A stretch of DNA of 5,262 bases. Source: DASXRC01 sp036506495 (GTDB lineage: Bacteria; Actinomycetota; Actinomycetes; Mycobacteriales; Micromonosporaceae). The stretch is from the NCBI GenBank assembly GCA_036506495.1, contig DASXRQ010000076.1:1-5262 (forward strand). Reading direction: 5' to 3'. Below the pieces are notes generated by a model, which was given only the letters and a program-made list of their open reading frames with translations, was not told the origin of the DNA and ran no database searches. Shown here piece after piece: positions 1 through 4,926 of the stretch. The number at the start of each line of letters is the position of its first letter. Position 1 is the stretch's first letter. The position numbers and the translations under genes were made by a program.

Positions 1-1
1 C

Positions 2-210
2 ATCCGAGACCCCGACGGAGTCATTGACCCGAAGCTTCGAGACGATCTCGCGACCGCCATCGCACTGCCTTTCGGCGCCACATCGGAGACTGGGCCACCG
101 CCATCCCGGCATCGGCCGCTATCTCCCCGCCCACCAGGTCAACGGCCGTGGTCGACGCGCCGGTCGCCGGCCGGGTTTGCCAGACCGCGGTACGCCTGGT
201 CCCGCGGGTG
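2..210 (+). other. Unrecognised open frame at left edge
   Basis: This frame is open from the window's left edge to a TGA at 208-210. Its first 28 or so residues (IRDPDGVIDPKLRDDLATAI, then LPFGATSE) look like ordinary protein. From about position 95 onward it becomes a Pro/Arg-rich string typical of an out-of-frame reading. It may be the tail of a gene that begins outside the window, or it may contribute the first strand of the frameshifted SRPBCC relic that follows (ATAIALPF resembles the opening strand of that fold). I do not recognise a family and assign no function. Confidence 0.2.
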
Positions 211-513
211 ACCGAGACGCTGGTCGCCTACGACGAGGCCAACCACACCCTCACCTACGAGGCCAGCGGCATGCCGGCGTTCGTGACCACCGCCCGAACA
301 CCTGGACCGTCACTCCGCTCGACCAACGCCGCGCCCGGGTCAGCCTGCAGGCCCGGTTCGACACCCGGCGGCCCGCTCGGCCTGCTCGGCCGCTGGATGA
401 TCCTCGCCCAGATCGGACGCACCAGCCGCCACCTGGCCGACGACCTGCGCCACTACGTCGAAACCGGCCAACCGTCGCCCCGGAAACAGCGCCAGCTGCG
501 CCGAGCGCGCTAG
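85..513 (+). pseudogene. Frameshifted SRPBCC (START-like) family gene
   Basis: Pieces of one SRPBCC ligand-binding-fold protein are visible but split between two frames. Frame 1 gives GDWATAI near 85-105. Frame 3 gives GIGRYLPAHQV at about 108-140. Frame 1 resumes with VTETLVAYDEANHTLTYEAS and GMPAFVTTAR up to about 293. Frame 3 then gives NTWTVTPLDQRRARVSLQA and RFDTR (about 295-368). Frame 1 returns with GPLGLLGRWMILAQIGRTSR, the amphipathic C-terminal helix and a TAG at 511-513. One lost base near 294 and one extra base near 369 compensate each other; the two shifts near the N-terminus are less certain. Members of this family bind hydrophobic ligands or act as cyclases. No single frame encodes the fold, so the gene is probably dead unless these are sequencing errors. 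Its stop overlaps the convergent TetR stop. Confidence 0.75.
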
Positions 514-1214
514 AACCCGATCACGTCGGCGATCAGCCGCATCTGGTGGTCGAAGAACGCCTCCCGCTCCTCGATGACCGTGTTGAACCGGCCGAACAGT
601 TCGAAGCTGACCGTGCCGAAGACATGCACCCACCCGGTCATGCCGCGGGCCAGCACCGGCTCGGGTACGTCGAACGCCTCGGTGCCGCGCAGCCGCCGCA
701 TGTCGGCGCGTACGCCGCGCGGTAGCCGTTCCCCCGGCCGGGCGGCCAACCGGCCGGACGCCACGCCGTCGCGCAGCAGGCGGCCGAAAACGGCGGTGGT
801 GCGGATGGCCGCCGCGGTGGTGTCCCGCGGCGCCTTGTAGTCCGGTACCGGGGTGCCGTACAGCAACGCGTACTCGCTTGGGTTGGCCAGCGCCCAGCGG
901 CGTATCGCGTGGCACGCACTGAGCCATCGGCCTCGCAGGTCGGCCTGGTCGACCGCTGCGTCGGCCCGTTCCACAGCGTCGGCAATCGCGTTGTACGCGT
1001 CAAGGATCAGCGCGGTAAGCAGGTCGTCGCGGCTGGGAAAATAGCGGTACAGCGCGGACGAGACCATGCCCATGTCCCGGGCGACCGCACGCAGGGACAG
1101 GTTCGCGCCGTCGGCGGCGAGGTGCCGGCGGGCGATGGCCTTGATTTCTTCGGTCATCTCGGCCCGGACCCGGGACCGGATCGAGCCGGCGGTGGTGGTA
1201 TGCGGTTCGGCCAT
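510..1214 (-). CDS. TetR/AcrR family repressor with WHG-type C-terminal domain
   Basis: This 234-residue protein is a typical TetR-family one-component regulator. An N-terminal helix bundle with a helix-turn-helix at about residues 39-60 (LSLRAVARDMGM, then SALYRYFPSRDDLL) should bind DNA. The C-terminal part carries Trp/His/Gly landmarks of the WHG class (WALANPSEYALLYGTPVP at about 107-124 and GWVHVFGTVSFELFGRF at about 194-210), which forms the ligand pocket and dimer interface. I chose the ATG at 1214. In-frame ATGs exist at 1232 and 1262, but 1262 lies upstream of the best promoter for this gene and both extensions fall outside the conserved domain. No good Shine-Dalgarno is visible, so 1232, nearly leaderless, stays possible. 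It is divergent from the SDR gene and most likely represses both itself and that gene through the two GAGAGC inverted repeats. The inducer is unknown. Confidence 0.93.
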   Translation of the reverse strand: MAEPHTTTAGSIRSRVRAEMTEEIKAIARRHLAADGANLSLRAVARDMGMVSSALYRYFPSRDDLLTALILDAYNAIADAVERADAAVDQADLRGRWLSACHAIRRWALANPSEYALLYGTPVPDYKAPRDTTAAAIRTTAVFGRLLRDGVASGRLAARPGERLPRGVRADMRRLRGTEAFDVPEPVLARGMTGWVHVFGTVSFELFGRFNTVIEEREAFFDHQMRLIADVIGF

Positions 1215-1245
1215 GTGTTGAGTCTGCCACATTGTGAGAGCGTTG

Positions 1246-1274
1246 ACTATAAACGAGAGCATCGCTCTTGACAG
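1246..1274 (-). promoter_or_regulatory. Probable promoter of the WHG-type TetR gene
   Basis: Read on the minus strand, CTGTCA (1274-1269, 4 of 6 to the -35 consensus) is followed after 17 nt by TATAGT (1251-1246, 5 of 6 to the -10 consensus). Transcription would start near 1239, about 25 nt before the ATG at 1214. The left GAGAGC inverted repeat occupies most of the spacer, the usual position for autorepression. Confidence 0.55.
1255..1269. promoter_or_regulatory. TetR-type operator, copy 1 (GAGAGC-N3-GCTCTT)
   Basis: GAGAGC-ATC-GCTCTT is an inverted repeat with 5-bp perfect inner arms and a 3-nt spacer, matching the second copy at 1308-1322 apart from its last base and the spacer. It lies between the -35 and -10 of the TetR promoter and touches the TTGACA of the SDR promoter, so one bound dimer could block both. 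An extra isolated half site GAGAGC is at 1236-1241. That the adjacent TetR binds here is inferred from position and symmetry. Confidence 0.72.
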
Positions 1275-1297
1275 TTGCGCTCACCCCGGTGAACACT
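1268..1297 (+). promoter_or_regulatory. Probable promoter of the SDR gene
   Basis: A consensus -35 TTGACA (1268-1273) is followed after 18 nt by AACACT (1292-1297), which matches the -10 consensus at only 3 positions. The -35 is convincing and the -10 is tentative. The start would be near 1304, placing the second operator immediately downstream and the first directly on the -35. Confidence 0.45.
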
Positions 1298-1307
1298 ACT
1301 CGTATCA

Positions 1308-1322
1308 GAGAGCGGCGCTCTC
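1308..1322. promoter_or_regulatory. TetR-type operator, copy 2 (GAGAGC-GGC-GCTCTC)
   Basis: This is a perfect 6-bp inverted repeat around a 3-nt spacer, the most symmetric copy of the motif. Its centre (1315) is 53 bp from the centre of copy 1 (1262), close to five helical turns, so two bound dimers would face the same side of the DNA. It lies just after the likely SDR transcription start and 21 bp before the SDR start codon. Confidence 0.75.
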
Positions 1323-1328
1323 GAAGTA

Positions 1329-1335
1329 GAAGGGA
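1329..1335 (+). promoter_or_regulatory. Ribosome binding site of the SDR gene
   Basis: GAAGGGA ends 8 nt before the ATG at 1344, which fixes that start. No other in-frame start with comparable spacing lies nearby. Confidence 0.7.
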
Positions 1336-1343
1336 ATGTCACC

Positions 1344-2261
1344 ATGGCTCTGCACACCATCGTCGGCGCCGGCCCGGTCGGCTCGGCCACCGCTCGCCTG
1401 CTCGCCGAACGCGGCGACCAAGTACGAGTCGTCACCCGCAGCGGCACAGGGCCGAAGCACCCGGCCATCGAGTTGGTCGCCGCGAACGCGGCCGACGGCG
1501 CAGTTCTCGGCCGGCTGGCCCACGACGCTGTGGCCCTCTACAACTGCGCCAACCCGCCGTACAACCGGTGGCCCATCGAATGGCCGCCGCTCGCCGCGGC
1601 GCTGCTGTCCGCCGCCGAGAGCAGCGGCGCGGTCCTGGTCACCGCGAACAACGTGTACGGCTATGGCCCGGTCGACGTGCCGATGACCGAGGATCTGCCG
1701 TTTGACCCGCCTACCGTGAAGGGGCGGGTGCGGGCCCGGATGTGGCATGACGCCCTGGCCGCGCACAACGCTGGCCGGGTCCGCGCCACCGAGGCGAGAG
1801 CCAGTGACTACATCGGCCCGGGTGCCGCGTCGATACTCACTCTCATCGCGCTGCCGAAGGTGCTGGCCGGCAAGCGGGCCATCGTGCCGGCCGATCCCGA
1901 CGCCCCGCACAGCTGGTCGTACCCGGTCGACGTGGCCCGTACCCTGGTGACCCTCGCCGGCGACGAGCGCGCCTGGGGCCGCCCGTGGAACGTGCCCACG
2001 GACCGGCCAGCGTCCATTCGCGACATCACGACCCGGGCGGCCGCGCTCACCGGGGCCCCGGCGCCACGCCTGTCACGCATGCCCGAGCCGGTACTGTGGC
2101 TCGGCGGCCTGTTCGACCCGATCGCACGTGAGGTCCGCGAGATGCGCTACCAGTTCGAGCGCCCGTTCGTGCTCGACTCGTCGCGGACCACCGCCACCTT
2201 CGGCATCGACCCGACTCCGCTGGACGAGGTGTTGCGCGTCACCATCAAGGAGATGCGCTGA
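1344..2261 (+). CDS. NAD-dependent epimerase/dehydratase-like atypical SDR
   Basis: This intact 305-residue protein has a Rossmann fold. It opens with strand HTIVGAGPVGSATARLLAERG, holding the dinucleotide-binding GxGxxG at Gly8, Gly10 and Gly13. The strand ending VVTRSG (about 29-34) should contact the cofactor's ribose; its Arg32 hints at NADP(H) but does not prove it. The segment LYNCANPPYNRWPIEWPPL (65-83) and the VTANNVYGYGP strand (99-109) are characteristic of a family of actinobacterial extended/atypical SDRs. The classical catalytic YxxxK is not present at its usual place; instead KGRVRARMW (126-134) follows, so the chemistry, if any, differs from classical SDRs. The substrate is unknown. 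Length fits the family. It is transcribed alone from the operator region shared with the divergent TetR and is probably induced when that repressor binds its ligand. It converges on the LysR relic with 4 bp between stops. Confidence 0.9.
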   Translation: MALHTIVGAGPVGSATARLLAERGDQVRVVTRSGTGPKHPAIELVAANAADGAVLGRLAHDAVALYNCANPPYNRWPIEWPPLAAALLSAAESSGAVLVTANNVYGYGPVDVPMTEDLPFDPPTVKGRVRARMWHDALAAHNAGRVRATEARASDYIGPGAASILTLIALPKVLAGKRAIVPADPDAPHSWSYPVDVARTLVTLAGDERAWGRPWNVPTDRPASIRDITTRAAALTGAPAPRLSRMPEPVLWLGGLFDPIAREVREMRYQFERPFVLDSSRTTATFGIDPTPLDEVLRVTIKEMR

Positions 2262-2265
2262 CGCG

Positions 2266-2508
2266 TCAACCGAGCGTGGCGCAATGCTCCCGGGCCAGTT
2301 CGACGTAGGCACGCGTCGCGGGTGTGACGTGCCGGTCGCGGTGCCGGACGATGCCCAGCCGCCGCGGCGCAAGGCCGTCGACGGCGAGGATCCGGGTTCG
2401 CGGATCGGCCGGGTCGGCGGCGAGGCGTGGGATCAGCCCGTTGCCGAGGCCGGCGGCGACGAGGCTCTGAACGGTGCCGTTGTCGTCGGATCGGAACACG
2501 GTGTTCGG
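2266..2508 (-). pseudogene. C-terminal remnant of a LysR-family regulator
   Basis: The last 80 codons on the minus strand read as the end of a LysR effector-binding domain: PNTVFRSDDNGTVQSLVAAG, then LGNGLIPRLA, RILAVDGLAPRRLGIVRHRD and AREHCATLG before a TGA at 2266-2268. The RSDDNGTVQSLVAAGLGNGLIPRL block matches the region where the family's second subdomain returns to the first. LysR proteins are about 300 residues with an N-terminal winged helix-turn-helix. Here the preceding 220 or so residues are missing and the frame turns to non-protein-like sequence upstream of 2508, where the next TetR gene ends at 2576. It cannot bind DNA and is a truncated relic, perhaps of a former regulator of the adjacent SDR gene. 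No terminal repeat or transposase marks how the rest was lost. Confidence 0.8.
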
Positions 2509-2575
2509 CGATGGCCCGGGTGTGGTGCTGTCCCGGTTTTGGGCGGTACCGGTTCGTCGGCCGGACCCCGATTGG

Positions 2576-3187
2576 TTAGTGGTTCCGGCGTTGGTTGACC
2601 ACGGCCATTGCCAGGTCAGTGATCTTGTCTCGTAGCGCCCCTTCGTCCAGGTCCGGGTGGAGCAGGGCGAACATGAGCGCCGTCCCGATGAGCGCGGACT
2701 GCAGGTCTGCGGCCGCCGTCGCGTCGGGCAAGTCACCTCTGCGCACCGAGCGCTCGAGCACCTGTGCGATCTGATCGCGCCCGTCCGCGACAAACGTCGC
2801 TCGAAAGCGTTGCATGAGGCCGCGGTCCGAAGCGGCGTCGCAGATCAGGCAGGGGAAGATGCGGCGGCCCAACGGGCCGGCAACCAGCGCCACGATGCGC
2901 GCGGACAGGGCCTCGATGTCGCCGGTGAGGCTGCCCTGGTCGTCCAGGGCCGGCAGCTCAGCCGACGAATGCAGGATGAGGTCGAACACCATCTCGGCCT
3001 TTGACGGCCATCGGCGGTAGATGGAGGTCTTCGCGACCCCGGATCGCGCGGCCACGCCCTCGATGGTCAGAGCCCGATATCCGACCTCCTCGAGCAACTC
3101 CTGCACCGCTCGATGCAGCGCCTCGGTCGTGGCCTGGCCACGAGCCGGCCGGCCGGCGACCGCGCCGCGCTTGTTGCTTCTTGCCAT
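2576..3187 (-). CDS. TetR/AcrR family repressor
   Basis: This complete 203-residue TetR-family regulator has a basic N-terminal arm (ARSNKRGAVAGRPARGQ). A helix-turn-helix follows at about residues 40-62 (LTIEGVAARSGVAKTSIYRR, then WPSKAEM), with a classical recognition helix. The all-helical C-terminal domain contains GSLTGDIEALSARIVALV, and later RSVRRGDLPDATAAADLQSA. This layout is common among actinobacterial TetR proteins, where a short acidic linker is followed by a 'RGDL' turn. The ATG at 3187 is preceded by a G-rich stretch (GGGGGC) at a usable distance. It is divergent from the HXXEE membrane-protein gene across 77 bp containing a 21-nt palindrome, so autorepression plus control of that gene is the simplest reading. 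The ligand is unknown. It is unrelated in detail to the WHG-type TetR upstream. Confidence 0.93.
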   Translation of the reverse strand: MARSNKRGAVAGRPARGQATTEALHRAVQELLEEVGYRALTIEGVAARSGVAKTSIYRRWPSKAEMVFDLILHSSAELPALDDQGSLTGDIEALSARIVALVAGPLGRRIFPCLICDAASDRGLMQRFRATFVADGRDQIAQVLERSVRRGDLPDATAAADLQSALIGTALMFALLHPDLDEGALRDKITDLAMAVVNQRRNH

Positions 3188-3203
3188 CCGCTGCCCCCAA
3201 CGC

Positions 3204-3224
3204 TACGCTACGTATCGTAGCGTA
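3204..3224. promoter_or_regulatory. 21-nt perfect palindromic operator
   Basis: Left arm TACGCTACG, spacer TAT, then the exact reverse complement of the arm. The unit CGCTACG is partly repeated just to the left (3201-3207), giving an overlapping direct repeat. The palindrome starts 17 bp upstream of the TetR start codon and ends 40 bp upstream of the divergent gene's GTG. Arm length and spacing are typical of TetR operators. Sequences resembling a -10 (TACGAT on the minus strand, 3219-3214) lie inside it, so a bound dimer would occlude the promoter. Binding by the adjacent TetR is inferred. Confidence 0.75.
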
Positions 3225-3253
3225 ATTGGTCCGCCCATCCGCGGCCACGCTGT

Positions 3254-3260
3254 GAGGTGA
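3254..3260 (+). promoter_or_regulatory. Ribosome binding site setting a GTG start
   Basis: GAGGTGA ends 4 nt before the GTG at 3265 and is the only good Shine-Dalgarno here. It supports GTG over the later in-frame ATGs, which would remove the conserved HxxEE motif or lie too close to it. Confidence 0.65.
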
Positions 3261-3264
3261 CGTC

Positions 3265-3771
3265 GTGAACCGTATCCAACTCGCCACGTCTGGCCTGTTC
3301 GCTGTCTGGATGGCACACGACCTCGAAGAGTTGGCGACCATGAGCGACAACTCCCGCATCCTGATGACTCGACTGCCAGATTGGCTGCCGGTGCCGGCTT
3401 CGGTACGAGATCGAGGCTTCACAAACCGCTATGTCGCCAGCGGCGTCGCCGCGGTGGGGCTGGTTGTCGCCGCGGCCGCCGTGCGCGGCTACCGAACACA
3501 GGGCCGCTCGGCCTTCTACCAGAACGCACTCCTGGGCTTCGGCGTGCATGGGCTGGGTCATATCGGCGCGAGCCTGCTGGCCCGCGGCTACACCAGCGGT
3601 GTCGCCACATCGCCCATCATCGTTATCCCGTTCTGGCTGTGGGCCACCCGGGCCCTCAACCAAGCGGGTGTTCCCAACCGGCGCAGCGTTCCAGCCGCGA
3701 GTGCCCTCGCTGGAGGGTCCATCGCCGGCGGCCACCTCGTGGCCTCCGTCCTGACCAAGAACCGCCCCTGA
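3265..3771 (+). CDS. HXXEE domain membrane protein
   Basis: The protein has 168 residues and a GTG start. The defining motif HDLEE is at residues 18-22 (His18, Glu21, Glu22), right after a hydrophobic N-terminal stretch. A second His pair, HGLGH (His95, His99), lies in a hydrophobic segment, and YTSGVATSPIIVIPFWLW (109-126) is the usual third signature. Predicted membrane segments are about 56-74, 86-103, 113-131 and 144-163. The grouped His and Glu residues resemble a metal site inside the membrane, as in other integral membrane metalloenzymes or transporters, but the family's biochemical role is not established and I do not assign one. Length fits the family. It is probably transcribed alone and repressed by the divergent TetR through the palindrome at 3204-3224. 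Confidence 0.85.
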   Translation: MNRIQLATSGLFAVWMAHDLEELATMSDNSRILMTRLPDWLPVPASVRDRGFTNRYVASGVAAVGLVVAAAAVRGYRTQGRSAFYQNALLGFGVHGLGHIGASLLARGYTSGVATSPIIVIPFWLWATRALNQAGVPNRRSVPAASALAGGSIAGGHLVASVLTKNRP

Positions 3772-3903
3772 ACCGTCAGTAGCCGCCCCCAGCGCCGAGA
3801 CACCGCGCCACGCGGGTTATCAGCAGTCCCAGGCGCACTCTTCTCAAGCGTGAGCGTGCGAGTATCGGGCGGCACGGACGGTGACCACAGCGACAATCGA
3901 CAC
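3772..3903 (+). other. Intergenic gap with one weak hairpin
   Basis: No coding signal is seen. A short inverted repeat CCGCG-CCA-CGCGG (3803-3815) follows the HXXEE gene but lacks a T-tract, so it is at best a weak terminator. A GTGAGCGTGCG stretch near 3849 gives an in-frame upstream start for the GNAT relic, but the family homology begins only at 3904. Confidence 0.3.
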
Positions 3904-4192
3904 GTGACAGAGCAGCTGCCGTCCTGGCCGACCACACCACCGACCTACGGTTCAGTCGTTCTGCGTGAGTTCACCGACGATGACGCATACCTCGCTGTCG
4001 AGTCGGGGGACGACCCTTACATTGCCCTCATCGGCAGCCTGCCCGCGCTCCCCACAGCCCAGCAGGTTCTGGAGTGGATCCACCGGCAGCGCGGCCGGCT
4101 CGCCGAAGGACATCGGACTGTCCTTCGCACTGACACCAGGCCCACGATCCGGACCTGACGGCAACCCCTTGCCGCTGCCAGGCACCTGTTGA
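3904..4192 (+). pseudogene. Truncated, frameshifted GNAT acetyltransferase
   Basis: From a GTG at 3904 the frame reads as the N-terminus of a GNAT N-acetyltransferase of the RimJ/RimL-like type. It has the opening strand YGSVVLREFTDDDAYLA (about residues 15-31), DDPYIALIGSLPALPTAQQ (36-54) and the helix LEWIHRQRGRLAEG (56-69). At about 4108-4111 the reading shifts by one base: the next expected strand, IGLSFAL, is in another frame (4112-4132), which ends at a TGA at 4190-4192. The original frame stops at 4156-4158. The acetyl-CoA pyrophosphate-binding loop (R/QxxGxG/A) and everything after it are absent, so no active enzyme can be made. About 60 to 65 percent of a normal 170-190-residue protein is missing. 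Confidence 0.72.
4159..4174 (+). repeat. Short inverted repeat (6-bp arms)
   Basis: CGGCAA-CCCC-TTGCCG is a perfect hairpin with a 4-nt loop, starting directly after the first stop codon in the GNAT relic (4156-4158). No T-tract follows. It may act as a weak transcription or decay barrier, or be chance in GC-rich sequence. Confidence 0.35.
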
Positions 4193-4347
4193 ACGCCGCT
4201 CCGTCGCATGACACCGCGTGGCTGGGGCACTACCAGCGCGACCTGCCATCACCTCGAAAGGACCCAGCCGCCATGGTCTACGTCAATGCCGGGCGCGCCG
4301 CGCATGGTCGGTGCTTCTGCCGGGTAGCACGTGGGCAGAGCACACAC
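4193..4347 (+). other. Leader/intergenic region before the secreted protein gene
   Basis: The frame of the secreted protein stays open upstream to 4189, but the residues there (basic, Cys-rich, no hydrophobic start) do not look like protein of that family. An alternative ATG at 4273 follows GAAAGGA (4256-4262) by 10 nt and would add 29 residues in front of the signal peptide, so I consider it unlikely. I see no convincing promoter or operator here. Confidence 0.3.
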
Positions 4348-4353
4348 AGGAGG
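4348..4353 (+). promoter_or_regulatory. Perfect Shine-Dalgarno of the secreted protein gene
   Basis: AGGAGG, extended as AGGAGGTGG, ends 6 nt before the ATG at 4360. It is the strongest ribosome binding site in the window, suggests efficient translation, and decides this start over the upstream in-frame ones at 4189 and 4273. Confidence 0.85.
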
Positions 4354-4359
4354 TGGACC

Positions 4360-4866
4360 ATGGCTTGGTCACGGTTGATGCTGTCGGCGATGTGCGGGAC
4401 GGCGGTGGCGCTGGCCACGCCTGAAGTGGCGGCGGCGGCCACGACCTACAGCGACTCAGTGTATGGATTCGAATACTCTGCGACATCGACGCAGGGAAAA
4501 TTCGCCGGTACGGCGTACGGCGCGCTGCCCGGCGCCTGGGCGGCGACCGTGAACCACACGCAGCTCAGCCCGAGCGGCACCGTGACCAGTGGATCCATGT
4601 CACTGAAGACGGTGCTCAACGGCGCGTCGACACAAGTCGACGGGGACATCACCGGCGGTGAGGTCGTTCGCACCAACCCCGGCGCGACAGGATGCGTGAA
4701 CCAGTACTACGCCGTGAACCTGGTGCTCGAGGACGTCGGCCCCAACGGCACCGGCGGCGGAACCGGCTCCTTCGGCGGCACCCTGACCCACTACCGGCAC
4801 TCCGTCTTCGGCACCTGCGTGACGTACTCCGCGACGATCAGTGGATCGCTGGCGCTGACGTTCTAA
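4360..4866 (+). CDS. Small secreted protein of unknown function
   Basis: This 168-residue preprotein has a Sec-type signal peptide: Arg5, a hydrophobic core LMLSAMCGTAVALA (6-19) and an Ala-rich cleavage region, with cleavage most likely after Ala27. The mature part of about 141 residues is rich in Gly, Thr, Ser and alternating hydrophobics, consistent with an all-beta fold. It has SVYGFEYSATSTQGKFAG near its start and ends in the strand VTYSATISGSLALTF with a terminal Phe. A Gly/Asn-rich turn (PNGTGGGTGSFGG, about 128-140) separates the last strands. Two Cys remain in the mature protein (Cys112 and Cys153) and could form one disulfide; Cys12 is in the signal peptide. I do not recognise the family. 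A small beta-barrel (lipocalin- or allene-oxide-cyclase-like) is a guess from strand pattern only. No partner is evident and it appears to be transcribed alone. Confidence 0.8.
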   Translation: MAWSRLMLSAMCGTAVALATPEVAAAATTYSDSVYGFEYSATSTQGKFAGTAYGALPGAWAATVNHTQLSPSGTVTSGSMSLKTVLNGASTQVDGDITGGEVVRTNPGATGCVNQYYAVNLVLEDVGPNGTGGGTGSFGGTLTHYRHSVFGTCVTYSATISGSLALTF

Positions 4867-4868
4867 GA

Positions 4869-4896
4869 CGCCAGTCCCTGGCCGTTTCCCCTGGCG
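4869..4896 (+). terminator. Possible terminator hairpin
   Basis: CGCCAG (4869-4874) and CTGGCG (4891-4896) form perfect 6-bp arms around a 16-nt loop, beginning 3 nt after the TAA of the secreted protein gene. Only a weak T-rich stretch (GGTTTGT, about 4903-4909) follows. Actinobacterial terminators often lack a T-tract, so it is plausible but unproven. Confidence 0.4.
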
Positions 4897-4926
4897 CCAA
4901 TCGGTTTGTCGTGGAGACCTATCCGC

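Noticed and set aside
24..725. Long plus-strand open frame of 233 codons
   Set aside because: It contains one genuine SRPBCC piece (about 295-368) but is otherwise Arg/Pro-rich out-of-frame sequence, and its second half runs antisense through the intact TetR gene.
1215..1262. N-terminal extension of the first TetR from ATG 1262
   Set aside because: This start would lie upstream of the best -10 for the gene (1251-1246) and inside the operator, and the extra residues are not part of the TetR domain.
2509..2575. Possible mobile-element scar between the LysR stub and the TetR gene
   Set aside because: I found no terminal inverted repeats, target duplication or transposase fragment, so the breakpoint is noted but no element is called.
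2128..2598. Plus-strand open frame spanning the SDR end and the LysR relic
   Set aside because: It is out of frame in the SDR and antisense in the LysR stub; the composition is that of a shadow frame.
3208..3735. Minus-strand open frame opposite the HXXEE gene
   Set aside because: It is a mirror of a strongly supported coding frame, with no family resemblance and no start context.
3803..3815. Hairpin CCGCG-CCA-CGCGG as a terminator of the HXXEE gene
   Set aside because: The stem is only 5 bp and no T-tract follows; such repeats are frequent by chance at this GC content.
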